A DNA stretch of 64,000 nt from Oceanicaulis sp. MMSF_3324 (GCF_030733545.1 NZ_JASHIU010000012.1:1-64000); one strand, 5' to 3'; counted from the stretch's first letter, positions 44,146 to 53,187 are shown. The notes: generated from the letters alone by a model not told the origin. Translations and numbers: made by a program.

Positions 44146-45869
44146 CCGATTTGCGCTTCTTCCTGGCCCTGGCCCGCCCGGATCGCTGGTGGCTGCGTCT
44201 GGGCGCCGCGCTCGCCGCTCTGACCCTGTTGGCCGGCATCGGACTATTGTCGCTGTCGGGCTGGTTCATCACCGCCTCCGCCGTCGCCGGACTGACCGGC
44301 GCCGGGCGAGCGTTCAATTATCTCTTCGCCTCGGGCGGGGTGCGCGGCTTTGCTCTGGGCCGGACCGTCGGACGGTATGCCGAACGCATGGTCACCCATG
44401 AGGCCACCTTCCGCATTCTGGCGCGGCTTCGCTTGTGGGTGTTTGATACGGTGGCGCCGCTGGCGCCAGCCCGACTGGGACGCATGCGCGGCGGCGACCT
44501 CCTCTCGCGCGTCACTCAGGACGTGGACGCGCTCGACAGCCTGTATCTGCGCTTTGTCACGCCGGTGACCGCTGCGGTGACCGGGGCCGTTTTCGCCAGC
44601 GTCATCCTGGCTTTTCTCGCCCCCGCCGCCCTGCCCGGCGTGCTGGGCGTGTTTATTCTGGCAAGCGTTGTGCTACCGCTCTGGGCGGCCCGATCTGCAC
44701 GTCAGGCTGGCGAAGACCTGACCCGGGAGGCCAGCACGATGCGCGCCGAAGCCGGAGATCTCGTCTCCGGTCTTGCAGAATTGAAAGCCTATGGCGCGGC
44801 CCATCGCGTGATCGGTCACCTGGAAGCAGCGGATGCCGGGTCAGTGTCTGCCCAGACCCGTCTCTCTTCAGCCTCCATGATCAATGGGGCGCTGCTGGCG
44901 CTCGCTGCACCAGCCAGTTTTGTTCTGGGCTTCGGCCTGGCCGCCGCCTCCGGCGCCAGCGCACCGCTGTGCGCGCTGGCGGGCTTTATCGCGTTTGCGC
45001 TGTTTGAAGCCGCTGCACCGCTGGTTCAGGCGGCCGAGCTTTATGGCAAGACCAGCGCCTCCGCCCGGCGTCTGAAGGCGCTGACGGAAATCGAACCTGC
45101 CGTGTCCGAACCCGATTCCCCCGCCAGCTTGCCGAGCCGATGGGACATCGCCATCGAGCAGGTCCGGTTCCGCTATCCCGATACGGCGGCAGACGCTCTG
45201 AGTGACGTCACCCTGTCCTTGCCCGAGGGCGAACGGCTGGCGCTCGTCGGGGCGTCCGGGGCGGGCAAGTCGAGCCTCATCAAGCTGCTGATGCGGTTCT
45301 ACGAGCCGCAAGCGGGCGCGATTACGCTGGGCGGACAGCCCCTTGATTCTCTCGCTATCAAGGCGTCTAGGGAACGTTTCGCGCTTGTCGATCAACGCGC
45401 TGAATTACTCTCGACCACCTTGCGCGCCAATCTCAGACTGGCGGCGCACGACGCGGATGAAGACCAGTTGTGGGATGCGCTTGAACGTGCGGGCGCAGCT
45501 GATTTCGTCAAGCAGCTTCCAGACGGCCTGCAAACCTGGATTGGGGAAAAAGGCGGCCTCATTTCCGGCGGTCAGGCGCGCCGGATCGCTCTGGCGCGGG
45601 CGTTCGTCAAGAACGCCCCCGTCCTGCTGCTTGATGAGCCCACCGAGGGGCTGGACGGGAACACCGAAGCCGGTTTCCTGGATGCCCTCGATCGCTGGCT
45701 TGATGAGGATTCACGCCGCACTGCGCTGTTCGTGACCCATCGCGCTCGCCTGCTCGAACGAGCGCGTCAGGTCGCGGTCCTCGATCAGGGACGCATCTGC
45801 GGGCTCGGAGCCGTATCCGATCTCCGCCAGTCAGATGCACTGTTCAAGCGCCTGTTCCCGACGCTCTAG
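44142..45869 (+). CDS. cydC: Thiol reductant ABC exporter subunit CydC
   Basis: A 575-residue ABC half-transporter. The membrane domain starts DLRFFLALARPDRWWLRLGA. The nucleotide-binding domain has Walker A GASGAGKSSL, signature ISGGQARRIALARA and Walker B VLLLDEPTEGLDG. It is the partner of CydD. Its stop TAG is inside CTAG, shared with the convergent unknown gene. Confidence 0.94.
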   Translation: MTDLRFFLALARPDRWWLRLGAALAALTLLAGIGLLSLSGWFITASAVAGLTGAGRAFNYLFASGGVRGFALGRTVGRYAERMVTHEATFRILARLRLWVFDTVAPLAPARLGRMRGGDLLSRVTQDVDALDSLYLRFVTPVTAAVTGAVFASVILAFLAPAALPGVLGVFILASVVLPLWAARSARQAGEDLTREASTMRAEAGDLVSGLAELKAYGAAHRVIGHLEAADAGSVSAQTRLSSASMINGALLALAAPASFVLGFGLAAASGASAPLCALAGFIAFALFEAAAPLVQAAELYGKTSASARRLKALTEIEPAVSEPDSPASLPSRWDIAIEQVRFRYPDTAADALSDVTLSLPEGERLALVGASGAGKSSLIKLLMRFYEPQAGAITLGGQPLDSLAIKASRERFALVDQRAELLSTTLRANLRLAAHDADEDQLWDALERAGAADFVKQLPDGLQTWIGEKGGLISGGQARRIALARAFVKNAPVLLLDEPTEGLDGNTEAGFLDALDRWLDEDSRRTALFVTHRARLLERARQVAVLDQGRICGLGAVSDLRQSDALFKRLFPTL

Positions 45870-46351
45870 TGGTCGCCGGGCGGCGGCGGCGGCGGAAACG
45901 GAGTGGTCGGAGGCTCGCGGTCACCATTGCCGACGCCAGGATCTGTAACGATACGCTGACCTGTTACAGAATTGCGCAGAACAACCTGATAGCGGTAGGT
46001 GAAGAAGCATTTGCACTTGTCGATGACAATGACGCTCTGACGCCCCTCATCCCCAAAGCTGACCTCGAAATCATGATCCGCCGGCATAACGGCGATACCG
46101 TCCCAGCTCTTGTTGGCGAGCTCGAAGGACTCAAATTCCCAGTCCTTGGACATGATCACAAAAATCAGTTTCGTCGGAAAGTTGATCGCGAAATTGCCTT
46201 CGTGTTCGCCCACATAGGCGGCGAAGGTATCGACCAGCTTACCGTCAATCTCGCGCACGGTCGGCTGAACATACACTCCGATATGTCTCACATCGAGACC
46301 GGGCAGGCCCAGCGCCTTCACGCGTTCGACCTGCTTGTCCACTCCACTCAT
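45866..46351 (-). CDS. Unknown beta-rich protein coupled to the TIR-like/TPR protein
   Basis: A 161-residue protein of unrecognised family. It has no signal peptide. The middle is rich in alternating hydrophobic strands (FAINFPTKLIFVIMSKDWEF, SFELANKSWDG), then DKCKCFFTYRYQVVLRNSVT and a C-terminal IVTDPGVGN. The last residues are a Pro run (PFPPPPPP). ATG 46351 follows the upstream gene's TAG after one base, behind GGGGG, so translation is coupled. It shares its stop with cydC through CTAG. Confidence 0.65.
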   Translation of the reverse strand: MSGVDKQVERVKALGLPGLDVRHIGVYVQPTVREIDGKLVDTFAAYVGEHEGNFAINFPTKLIFVIMSKDWEFESFELANKSWDGIAVMPADHDFEVSFGDEGRQSVIVIDKCKCFFTYRYQVVLRNSVTGQRIVTDPGVGNGDREPPTTPFPPPPPPGDH

Positions 46352-46352
46352 G

Positions 46353-48359
46353 CTAGCCCCCTTCATACGGCGCGGCTTGCGCTGTATTGCCCTGATCAAT
46401 GTCGTTCCAGAAAGCCACAAAGTCGCGGCTGGCATAGCCGCGCCCTTCAAGCGCCCGACGCGCCTGCATCGCCTGTGCGATATCGCCAAGTCGCCAGTAC
46501 AGACGCGCTTCGAGATCGATCGCCGCCAGTCTGCGCGGCTCCGCGATCATGCCCAGCTGGTTGAGGGCGGACCGGTAAAGGGTTTCCGCCTCCCCCTGTC
46601 GGCCCAGCGCAGACAAGGCCTCACCGCGGATATAATAGGCATGGGCCAGTGCGCTACGCGCCACTTCCTTGCCGTTGGCGATGGCCTGTTCGCCTGCGCT
46701 GATGGCCTGAGTCGTCTCCAGAACAGCCGTCTCGTAAGAACCGGCCCGGAACGCCAGCTCACCCGCCAGGGTCAGCGCCCACGTCCGGGTCAGATACAGG
46801 GTGTCGTTCTCACCGTTCTCATTGGTGCGCGCCGCCAGCCTGCGCGCCTCACCGATCAGCAACTGCGCCCGCACCATCTCGTCCCGGCTGAGCGCCACCC
46901 GGGCGCGCTGATAGATCAGCTGAACATAGTGACGGCCATAACTGTTGTTTTCCGGCGCTTCAGCAAACAGCGCACTGACCGTGTCCAGAGCCTCGTCGAG
47001 CAAGTCTGCGCTGCGCTCATCCTGACCCATATCCGTGGCGATCCCGGCGATCTCGCCCTGGGTATGCGCCACTTTCAGGCGCAGGCGGGACAAGCCGGGC
47101 GTTTGCTCCAGCTCCTGACGGTACAACGCCAGTTCGCGTTCGCGTGTTTCAAGCGCCTCATTGAGCGCGCCCGCATCGCGTTGCGCGTCCGCGAGCCAGC
47201 CCAACGTATTGCCCAGATCCCCCGGGCCAATGACGCGTTCTTCGATCAGCCCGCTTTCAAAAATGTCCACCGCTTCCTCGAACAGGGCCGTGGCGGATAC
47301 AGGGTTGCCTGTATCGAGATCGATCACGCCAAGATTGAGGGCCGCATAGCCCAGTTCCGCCCGGTAACTGGGATTGTCAGGCTCCCGCGCATTGAGCGTT
47401 TGCGCCATATCGGCATAGATATCCATATAGGTCTCAGCCGTTGCCATATCGCCGCTGCGATACGCCTGATTGCCAACCCAGTATGCCGATTGGGCGTGGT
47501 CGTAGACGCGCTGAAGACTGTTCGGCGAACGCGCCAGAAGCGCTTCCGTCATCTCGTAGGCCGCCAGAAACGCCTCGCGCGCCTGTTCGGGCTGTCCGTG
47601 GATGTCTCGGGCCTCGCCAATCAGATTGAACAGGCGGGCGCGCCGCCCCAGCTCGTCATCAGACAAACCGGCGACAGACGTGTTGAGATAGGCGCGTGTC
47701 AGGTCATCGGCCAGCCGCACCAAGGTCTCCTGGCGAGCTGTTTGCGGCAGATTTTCGGTAATGTCGGTCAGCAGGCGGCTCGTAAAGGCCTGAGCCTCGG
47801 CCGCCTCATCCTGGTACGCGCTGATCTGATCGGCCTGCCAGACCGTAACCCCCAGCATCATTGCGGAAGCGACCGCCAACCCGGTTGCAAGCGGGCGATA
47901 GGCGATACTGGTCGCCAATGTTCGGGCAATCGAAATACCGGCATCCGCGCTGGCTTCATGAGCGATCTCATCCGCGAGCACTTCAACGCTGGTTTCGTCA
48001 TTATACAAAGCGCCCAGGACCGGCGGCTGCGGCAACGTCCAGAACGAGCCGTTGCTGCGCCGCTCAGCACGCAAGGCCATGGGCAGAACCGGACGTTCGG
48101 TCTCCATCCCGACGACACGGATGTGCCGCATGCCATTGGACCAGGTGAAATCCTCGAGGAAATTATTGAGCGTCTGGCATTTCAGAGCGGCCGGCGAACA
48201 CATGACGATCAGACGCGCCTTTTTCTCGGCCACGCCAACATCCGTCGACAGAACTGTGCGCACGCCGCGATCGAGCAAGGCCTGACGCAAGCGCGCAGCG
48301 CGCGCCTGATCAGCGTTAGCGGCGGCGATAATCACCAGAGGCTGTTTTCTGGAGCTCAA
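46353..48359 (-). CDS. TIR-like N-terminal, one TM helix, and TPR-repeat protein
   Basis: A 668-residue protein. Residues 7-95 look like a degenerate TIR or TIR-like flavodoxin fold: LVIIAAANADQARAARLRQA, then KKARLIVMCSPAALKCQTLN and FLEDF. A single transmembrane helix is at about 156-174. About 200-640 is a long TPR array (AREAFLAAYEMTEALLARSP; AELGYAALNLGVIDLDTGNP; SALAHAYYIRGEALSALGRQ). The layout is cytoplasmic TIR, membrane anchor, and TPR scaffold. I do not see a clear catalytic Glu for NAD cleavage. It heads a two-gene unit with the 161-residue protein. Confidence 0.7.
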   Translation of the reverse strand: MSSRKQPLVIIAAANADQARAARLRQALLDRGVRTVLSTDVGVAEKKARLIVMCSPAALKCQTLNNFLEDFTWSNGMRHIRVVGMETERPVLPMALRAERRSNGSFWTLPQPPVLGALYNDETSVEVLADEIAHEASADAGISIARTLATSIAYRPLATGLAVASAMMLGVTVWQADQISAYQDEAAEAQAFTSRLLTDITENLPQTARQETLVRLADDLTRAYLNTSVAGLSDDELGRRARLFNLIGEARDIHGQPEQAREAFLAAYEMTEALLARSPNSLQRVYDHAQSAYWVGNQAYRSGDMATAETYMDIYADMAQTLNAREPDNPSYRAELGYAALNLGVIDLDTGNPVSATALFEEAVDIFESGLIEERVIGPGDLGNTLGWLADAQRDAGALNEALETRERELALYRQELEQTPGLSRLRLKVAHTQGEIAGIATDMGQDERSADLLDEALDTVSALFAEAPENNSYGRHYVQLIYQRARVALSRDEMVRAQLLIGEARRLAARTNENGENDTLYLTRTWALTLAGELAFRAGSYETAVLETTQAISAGEQAIANGKEVARSALAHAYYIRGEALSALGRQGEAETLYRSALNQLGMIAEPRRLAAIDLEARLYWRLGDIAQAMQARRALEGRGYASRDFVAFWNDIDQGNTAQAAPYEGG

Positions 48360-48432
48360 CGATTCAGTTCCTGAAATGGGAAAGCGACCTCATCGCTTTG
48401 TATAGCCTTTTGATTGATATGGATGCATCAGG

Positions 48433-48476
48433 ATTAATGGAGCGTAGACTATGTGTGGCCGGCTTGCTCCATTAAT
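48433..48476. repeat. Perfect 11-base inverted repeat upstream of the TIR-like gene
   Basis: ATTAATGGAGC (48433-48443) and GCTCCATTAAT (48466-48476) are exact complements, separated by 22 bases. It lies 74-117 bases upstream of the TIR-like/TPR start, inside the AT-rich 342-base gap 48360-48701. Apart from this repeat and the one at 48539, the gap shows no gene. Confidence 0.55.
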
Positions 48477-48538
48477 TCTCACGCAGGACGCGATCCGGAC
48501 CGGATGGTCCACCTTCACCGGCAAAGCCACAAGCCCAT

Positions 48539-48564
48539 GAATTTGTTTATTTAATTGAATTTGT
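48539..48564. repeat. Direct repeat GAATTTGT x2, 18-base period
   Basis: GAATTTGT occurs at 48539-48546 and 48557-48564, with a 10-base AT-only spacer between. It is upstream of the TIR-like gene and downstream of tRNA-Leu (both minus strand). Operator or promoter element is possible. Confidence 0.4.
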
Positions 48565-48701
48565 GGAAAAACATTCAAGACCTTGCAGGGGCTGAGGACA
48601 TTCGGATGACGCTTCAGCAACTCGCCGTAAAGTCTATAGATTTTGCTGTGGAAAGGTGACGTTGTCGCCGGCCTCCATGCCCGGAGCCGGTCGCCAAACA
48701 T

Positions 48702-48788
48702 TGGTACGGGCGGTCGGACTCGAACCGACAAGGGCTTGCGCCCGGGGGATTTTGAATCCCCTGCGTCTACCAATTCCGCCACGCCCGC
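48702..48788 (-). tRNA. tRNA-Leu (CAA anticodon)
   Basis: A class II tRNA with a long variable arm. The acceptor GCGGGCG pairs with CGCCCGT (G-U at the end). The anticodon stem GGGGA/TCCCC encloses TTCAAAA with anticodon CAA. The variable arm is GGGCGCAAGCCC-like, the T-arm is GTCGG-TTCGAGT-CCGAC, and CCA is encoded. It decodes TTG. Confidence 0.97.
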
Positions 48789-48937
48789 ACGCATGTCGAC
48801 GCAAGCGGTCTGTATGCCTTGAAAACCGCAGGCGGTCGAGCCCGGTTTTTCAGTTGGCGCGCCACGGCTTGATGACATGGACGAGGCCCGCTGCTGGCTC
48901 TAAGACAGACAGGAATTCAGCCTCAAAGGTGAACGTG

Positions 48938-49615
48938 ATGGCGCACGCAGGGCCGCAGGGACCGCATACAGACCAGAATGCGCAAAGCGAGCAGATGGCG
49001 CTGACCGAGGCGCTCGCGATCATCGCTGATGACGCGCCTGCGGACGGGCTGACTTTGGGCCAGTTCAGTAACGCTCTGGGCGAGCGTGTGTTTGGCGCCT
49101 TGCTGTTCGCGCTCGCCATTCCGGTCTGCATGCCTTTTCTGTATGGCGTGCCGCAGATTGTCGCCCTGCCGATGATGGCCATAGCCGCGCAAATGGCGGC
49201 GGGTCGCCCTCACCCCTGGATGCCCCGAAGCTTCAGGGACCGACCGCTGGACAAGGCGAGCCTGGTGCGTATCGCACGCTGGGCGAAGAAGTGGTTCGGC
49301 TGGCTGGAAACCCTGGCGCGCCCGCGCCTCGCCCTTCTGTCCGGCCCCACCGCAGAACGGCTGGTCGGCGCCATATTCGTCCTGTTCTGCGCGTCCATAC
49401 TGATCCCCCTGCCCGCCACCAACACCGCGCCCGGCATCGGGATTGCGATCGCCTCGATCGGGCTGTTGACGCGCGACGGCCTGCTGGTTCTGGCGGGTCT
49501 CGTGCTCGGCCTCTTGTGGATCAGCCTGCTGATCATCGGCTTCACGTTTTTTGGAGCGGCGTTTATCGATCTGCTCAAAGACTTCATTCTGGGACTGTTC
49601 GGGGCCAGCGGCTGA
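48938..49615 (+). CDS. ExoD-family membrane protein
   Basis: A 225-residue inner-membrane protein with the ExoD layout. A cytoplasmic N-terminus (LTLGQFSNALGERVFGALLF) is followed by about four to five hydrophobic helices, including IPVCMPFLYGVPQIVALPMM and LFCASILIPLPATNTAPGIG. The family was first linked to exopolysaccharide and alkali stress in rhizobia; its activity is not known. The ATG at 48938 is chosen behind AAAGGTG. Confidence 0.85.
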   Translation: MAHAGPQGPHTDQNAQSEQMALTEALAIIADDAPADGLTLGQFSNALGERVFGALLFALAIPVCMPFLYGVPQIVALPMMAIAAQMAAGRPHPWMPRSFRDRPLDKASLVRIARWAKKWFGWLETLARPRLALLSGPTAERLVGAIFVLFCASILIPLPATNTAPGIGIAIASIGLLTRDGLLVLAGLVLGLLWISLLIIGFTFFGAAFIDLLKDFILGLFGASG

Positions 49616-49669
49616 GCCTGCGTCGACCCGTCGCTCGCCCTGATCGTTTCTGTGAACTAGGTTGGCCAT

Positions 49670-50203
49670 ATGCACGCTTTGCAATCACTTCTGGATCGCT
49701 GGACCCGTCCCGACACCTGGCCGCTGATCGGGGCGCTGGCCTCCGCCAGCCTGCTGGCCGGCGCATTCGGGTTCGAGCTGATCGGGCGTTACGCGCCTTG
49801 CCCGTTGTGCATCGAACAACGCTGGGCGCATGCCTATTTGCTGGTCACCGGCCTGGTGCTGTTTACCGGCCTGCGCGTACTCAAGCCCGCCAGTGCGCTG
49901 GTCGACCGGGCCGCCTCGCTGATCATCGCCGGTCTGGCCGGTTTCAGCGCCTGGGTCGCGGGTTATCACGCCGGCGGCGAGTACGGCTTCTGGCGGCTGG
50001 ACTGCCAGGCCGCCGACACCGATGCGATCAGCGTGGACCAGTTACTGTCTTCCCTGAACACCGCAACCAATGTCGTTCTGTGCGATGAACCGGCCTGGAC
50101 GCTGTTTGGCGTCTCCATGGCGGGATACAATGTCATCATCAGCGGGCTGGTGATGCTGATCTCGATCCTGGTCGTGTTCCGCAAACCCTATCGGAGCGTG
50201 TAA
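49670..50203 (+). CDS. dsbB: Disulfide bond formation protein B family
   Basis: A 177-residue DsbB-like quinone reductase with four transmembrane helices. The first periplasmic Cys pair is CPLC (44-47) in YAPCPLCIEQRWAH, and the second pair is C112 and C138. It passes electrons from DsbA to ubiquinone. No dsbA is adjacent. Its stop TAA overlaps the ATG of coq7, which suggests co-expression with a ubiquinone-synthesis gene. Confidence 0.9.
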   Translation: MHALQSLLDRWTRPDTWPLIGALASASLLAGAFGFELIGRYAPCPLCIEQRWAHAYLLVTGLVLFTGLRVLKPASALVDRAASLIIAGLAGFSAWVAGYHAGGEYGFWRLDCQAADTDAISVDQLLSSLNTATNVVLCDEPAWTLFGVSMAGYNVIISGLVMLISILVVFRKPYRSV

Positions 50204-50769
50204 TGGCGCAACGCAAGACCATCCGTCGTCCCGGCCGCAAGGCTGACGCCTCGCGTATCGAATCCATGGTGCGCGTCGACCATGCCGGCGAGTACGCCGC
50301 CGTCGCCATCTATCAGGGGCAACGCGCCGTCTTCAAAGGCCGGCCGGAGAAAGCGCGCATTGCCAGCCAGCTCGTCCATATGGAAGCGGATGAGCAACAT
50401 CACCTGCAGGCGTTCGACGATCATATCCGCAGCGGCAAGGCGCGCCCGACCCTGCTGTCCCCGATCGCGAATTTCGCGGGCTTCGTCCTGGGCGCCGGCA
50501 CGGCGTTGCTGGGCGAAAAGGCCGCCCATGCGTGCACCGAAGCCGTCGAGGCCGTGATCGAAGGCCATTATGACGATCAGGTGCAGGAGCTTCGCTGGGC
50601 CGGCAATGATGAACTGGCCGACCAGTTCGCCCAGTTCCGTGACGAGGAAACCGCGCACAAGGATCTGGCCGTCGAGGAAGGCGCCAAGGACGCGGCGGGT
50701 TATTCGGTCCTGTCCACACTGATCTCAACCGGCTGCCACACCGGGATCGCCCTGTGCAAACGGATCTAG
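50203..50769 (+). CDS. coq7: Demethoxyubiquinone hydroxylase (Coq7)
   Basis: A 188-residue di-iron monooxygenase that makes the C6 (last) hydroxylation in ubiquinone synthesis. The two ExxH repeats are visible: RVDHAGEYAAVAIYQGQ, MEADEQHH, EAVEAVIEGHY and FRDEETAHKD. The Glu and His ligands are all present. Start ATG overlaps the dsbB stop (TAATG). Confidence 0.94.
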   Translation: MAQRKTIRRPGRKADASRIESMVRVDHAGEYAAVAIYQGQRAVFKGRPEKARIASQLVHMEADEQHHLQAFDDHIRSGKARPTLLSPIANFAGFVLGAGTALLGEKAAHACTEAVEAVIEGHYDDQVQELRWAGNDELADQFAQFRDEETAHKDLAVEEGAKDAAGYSVLSTLISTGCHTGIALCKRI

Positions 50770-51602
50770 CGCTCCAGCGCCTTGAGCCGTTCCACCGCCG
50801 CCATCTTGTCGATGGCCGCTTTGACGTAGGCATCCAGCGGTGCGCCGTCTGAATAATCCGCATCCGCGGTGAAATGGACCCGGCGATCCGCCTTGAGCTT
50901 GGCGGTTTTCTCCGCGCCCTTGCCATCTCCCGCCGGATGCACGGCGATGGACACCCCGCCCTGCTCCTTGACGGTGCGCATGCAGGGCACGTCGGTATCC
51001 CCATCACCCACATAGATCATGTTGCGGAACGGTACGGGGCGGTCATCCTCGGGCACATAGGCGTTGACCTCGGCATGGTCGGACAGATCCAGCGCGCCTT
51101 TGTTGATGCGGAACAGAAACTGGGTCTTGTTGGTGTAATTGACCGCCGACGCCGCCCAGACCGGCACATCATCGGCATTGTATTTGAACTCGCTGGCGAA
51201 GATCGCATCGAACTCCTCGCCCACCGCGCTCGCCGCGATCATCTCCTTGAGCCCCGATGAGATGATGTAGTGCTGAATCCGGACCCCGCGCTCGGCCCCA
51301 TAGGCGCGCAGGCGTTCGAACCAGCCCTCCGCCACACCGGGAAAGAACGCCACGGACTGGCCATGGCGCTCGATATCCTCGCGGCGGAAGCGGACATCCT
51401 CACGCTGAGCAGCTTTCACCATCTCGTGCATGTAGATGAGGATATTGTCCGCGCCCAGACGCGCCGCCTCGCCGTTCACCCGATCCCAGAACGCGCCGAT
51501 CTCCTCGCCGATCTCGGGAATGAAGGAATGCTCCTGCATGGAGCCGGGACTCAGCGTGCCGTCGAAATCATAGGCGATGGCGATGGTGGGCGTGTGGGTC
51601 AT
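50766..51602 (-). CDS. HAD-superfamily phosphatase
   Basis: A 278-residue HAD hydrolase. Motif I is AYDFDGTLSPG (DxD nucleophile), motif II is YIISSGLKEMI, and motif IV is IYVGDGDTDVPCM. A large cap of about 80 residues lies between motifs I and II (YMHEMVKAAQREDVRFRRED). The substrate is unknown. The ATG at 51602 is chosen. It shares CTAG with the convergent coq7 stop. Confidence 0.88.
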   Translation of the reverse strand: MTHTPTIAIAYDFDGTLSPGSMQEHSFIPEIGEEIGAFWDRVNGEAARLGADNILIYMHEMVKAAQREDVRFRREDIERHGQSVAFFPGVAEGWFERLRAYGAERGVRIQHYIISSGLKEMIAASAVGEEFDAIFASEFKYNADDVPVWAASAVNYTNKTQFLFRINKGALDLSDHAEVNAYVPEDDRPVPFRNMIYVGDGDTDVPCMRTVKEQGGVSIAVHPAGDGKGAEKTAKLKADRRVHFTADADYSDGAPLDAYVKAAIDKMAAVERLKALER

Positions 51603-51650
51603 GGATCGCGATGAAGCCTGTTTCGGGGCGAAGCGCAAGCCGGCTCAGGA

Positions 51651-52217
51651 TCAGGCCTCCAGCTCCACATCCCAGTACAGATAATCAAGCCAGCTTTCGT
51701 GCAGGTATTTGGGCGGGAAACGCCGGCCCTGGGACTGCAGCTGATGCTGGCTGGGCCGGTCCGCATCGCGCAAGAGCGGCATCTTGGCTTCACGCGGCGT
51801 GCGCCCGCCCTTCTTGAGGTTACACGGCGCGCAGGCGGCGACGATATTGTCCCAGGTGGTCCGGCCGCCATAGGCGCGCGGCACCACATGATCAAAGGTC
51901 AGCTGATCAAGCTTGTCCGTGCCGCAATACTGGCAGCGGAAGCCGTCACGCAGGAAGACGTTGAACCGGGTGAAGGCGGGCGGACGATCCTGGCTGACAT
52001 AGTCGCGCAGGGCGACGACCGACGGCGCGCGAATCGAGCGCGACGGGCTTCTGATCTCGGTATTGTATTCAGAGACGATGTCCACACGCTCGAGAAAGGC
52101 CGCCTTGATGGCTTCCTGCCAGGGCCAGGTGGACAGAGGATAATAGGACAGCGGTTGATAGTCCGCATTCAGGACAAGGCATCTCAGGTCATCAGGCGCA
52201 GCCTTAAAGACCCGCAT
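51651..52217 (-). CDS. HNH endonuclease family protein
   Basis: A 188-residue HNH protein. The nuclease core has two CxxC pairs (CQYCG and CAPC) flanking DHVVPRAYGG and N-x-V-x-A. The N-terminal half (LNADYQPLSYYPLSTWPWQE) is the usual companion of this chromosomal HNH class in alphaproteobacteria, which is not tied to a phage here. The biological target is unknown. The ATG at 52217 is the family start. Confidence 0.9.
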   Translation of the reverse strand: MRVFKAAPDDLRCLVLNADYQPLSYYPLSTWPWQEAIKAAFLERVDIVSEYNTEIRSPSRSIRAPSVVALRDYVSQDRPPAFTRFNVFLRDGFRCQYCGTDKLDQLTFDHVVPRAYGGRTTWDNIVAACAPCNLKKGGRTPREAKMPLLRDADRPSQHQLQSQGRRFPPKYLHESWLDYLYWDVELEA

Positions 52218-52424
52218 GACCGCCCCCGCACCCAAGCGCCGGGCGGCGCGTTTGAAGGAGGATGGCCCCCTGATATGCAAGCGTCGTCTTGAAGACGCGC
52301 CTCCCTCTGAGCCTTCGGGCTGATCCATCCAGCGAATCAACAACCCAGTCCTTGAGACAGACGAACAATACGCCTGTTCTTATGACATGGCTATGACACA
52401 GGCTCGACGCTTGTTTGACAGTCG

Positions 52425-53087
52425 CTAGCCGCGCAACCGGCCTGACAGGGCCGCCTCGATGAAGTGCTGACCCAGCTCCAGCCCATCCGGTCCGATGGAG
52501 TGGGGAATGCCGCGGGAGATATGGAATTGCGCGCCATGGCCGGCCTCGGCGAGGCCCTGCGCCGCCATGAAGGTCATGCCCACCGGGAGCACATCATCGC
52601 TGTCGCCATGAATGAGCAGGATCGGCGGCTTGGCCGTGATTTCGGACTTCAGCCGCTCCGGCCCCGGCAGCGCGCCGGAATAGCCGATAACGCCCGCGGG
52701 CGCGACTTCGCGACGAAGCGCGGTGTGCAGCGCCATCATGGTGCCTTGGGAGAACCCGATCAGGATGAGGTTCTCCGGCGCAACCTCCCAGCGCTTGAGC
52801 TCGGAGCTGACAAACTGCTCCGCCGTGGCATGCGCCGAGCGCACGCCCTGCTCCATCGCCGCCGGATCGAGCCGGGAAATCGGGAACCATTGATACCCGC
52901 CCGGCGCGCCGGGCACGGGTTCGGGCGCATCGGGCGAGGCCCAAGCCACGTCCGGAAAATGCGGCGCCCAGTGCTGGGCCAGACCTGCGAGATCGGCGCC
53001 ATTGGAGCCATACCCATGAAACAGGATGACCAGGTGTTTCGCCTGACCCGATTTGGGCGCGATGCGCGGACCGTCGATCAAGATCAT
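52425..53087 (-). CDS. Phospholipase/carboxylesterase (alpha/beta hydrolase)
   Basis: A 220-residue esterase of the acyl-protein-thioesterase/carboxylesterase group. HGYGSNGADL supplies the oxyanion loop, GFSQGTMMAL holds the nucleophile Ser, HGDSDDVLPV the Asp, and the His is in GIPHSIG. It has no signal peptide. The ATG at 53087 is chosen. Confidence 0.9.
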   Translation of the reverse strand: MILIDGPRIAPKSGQAKHLVILFHGYGSNGADLAGLAQHWAPHFPDVAWASPDAPEPVPGAPGGYQWFPISRLDPAAMEQGVRSAHATAEQFVSSELKRWEVAPENLILIGFSQGTMMALHTALRREVAPAGVIGYSGALPGPERLKSEITAKPPILLIHGDSDDVLPVGMTFMAAQGLAEAGHGAQFHISRGIPHSIGPDGLELGQHFIEAALSGRLRG

Positions 53088-53187
53088 GGAGTGCGTCCCT
53101 CTTAAGTGTTCGGCGATCATAAAGCGCTGACCGATCTGGAAAACCCCAAGCCTCGCGCCAGCTTCAGCACGGTGTTATCTAGCAGGC

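Noticed and set aside
46335-48374. 679-codon open frame on the plus strand
   Set aside because: Exact antisense of the TIR-like/TPR gene; Arg/Gly/Gln-rich with no domain and no ribosome site. A GC-rich shadow frame.
48390-48878. 162-codon open frame on the minus strand across the tRNA-Leu gene
   Set aside because: It contains the AELVDAGDSKSPG-type peptide that arises when tRNA-Leu DNA is translated; the tRNA is certain, so the frame is an artefact.
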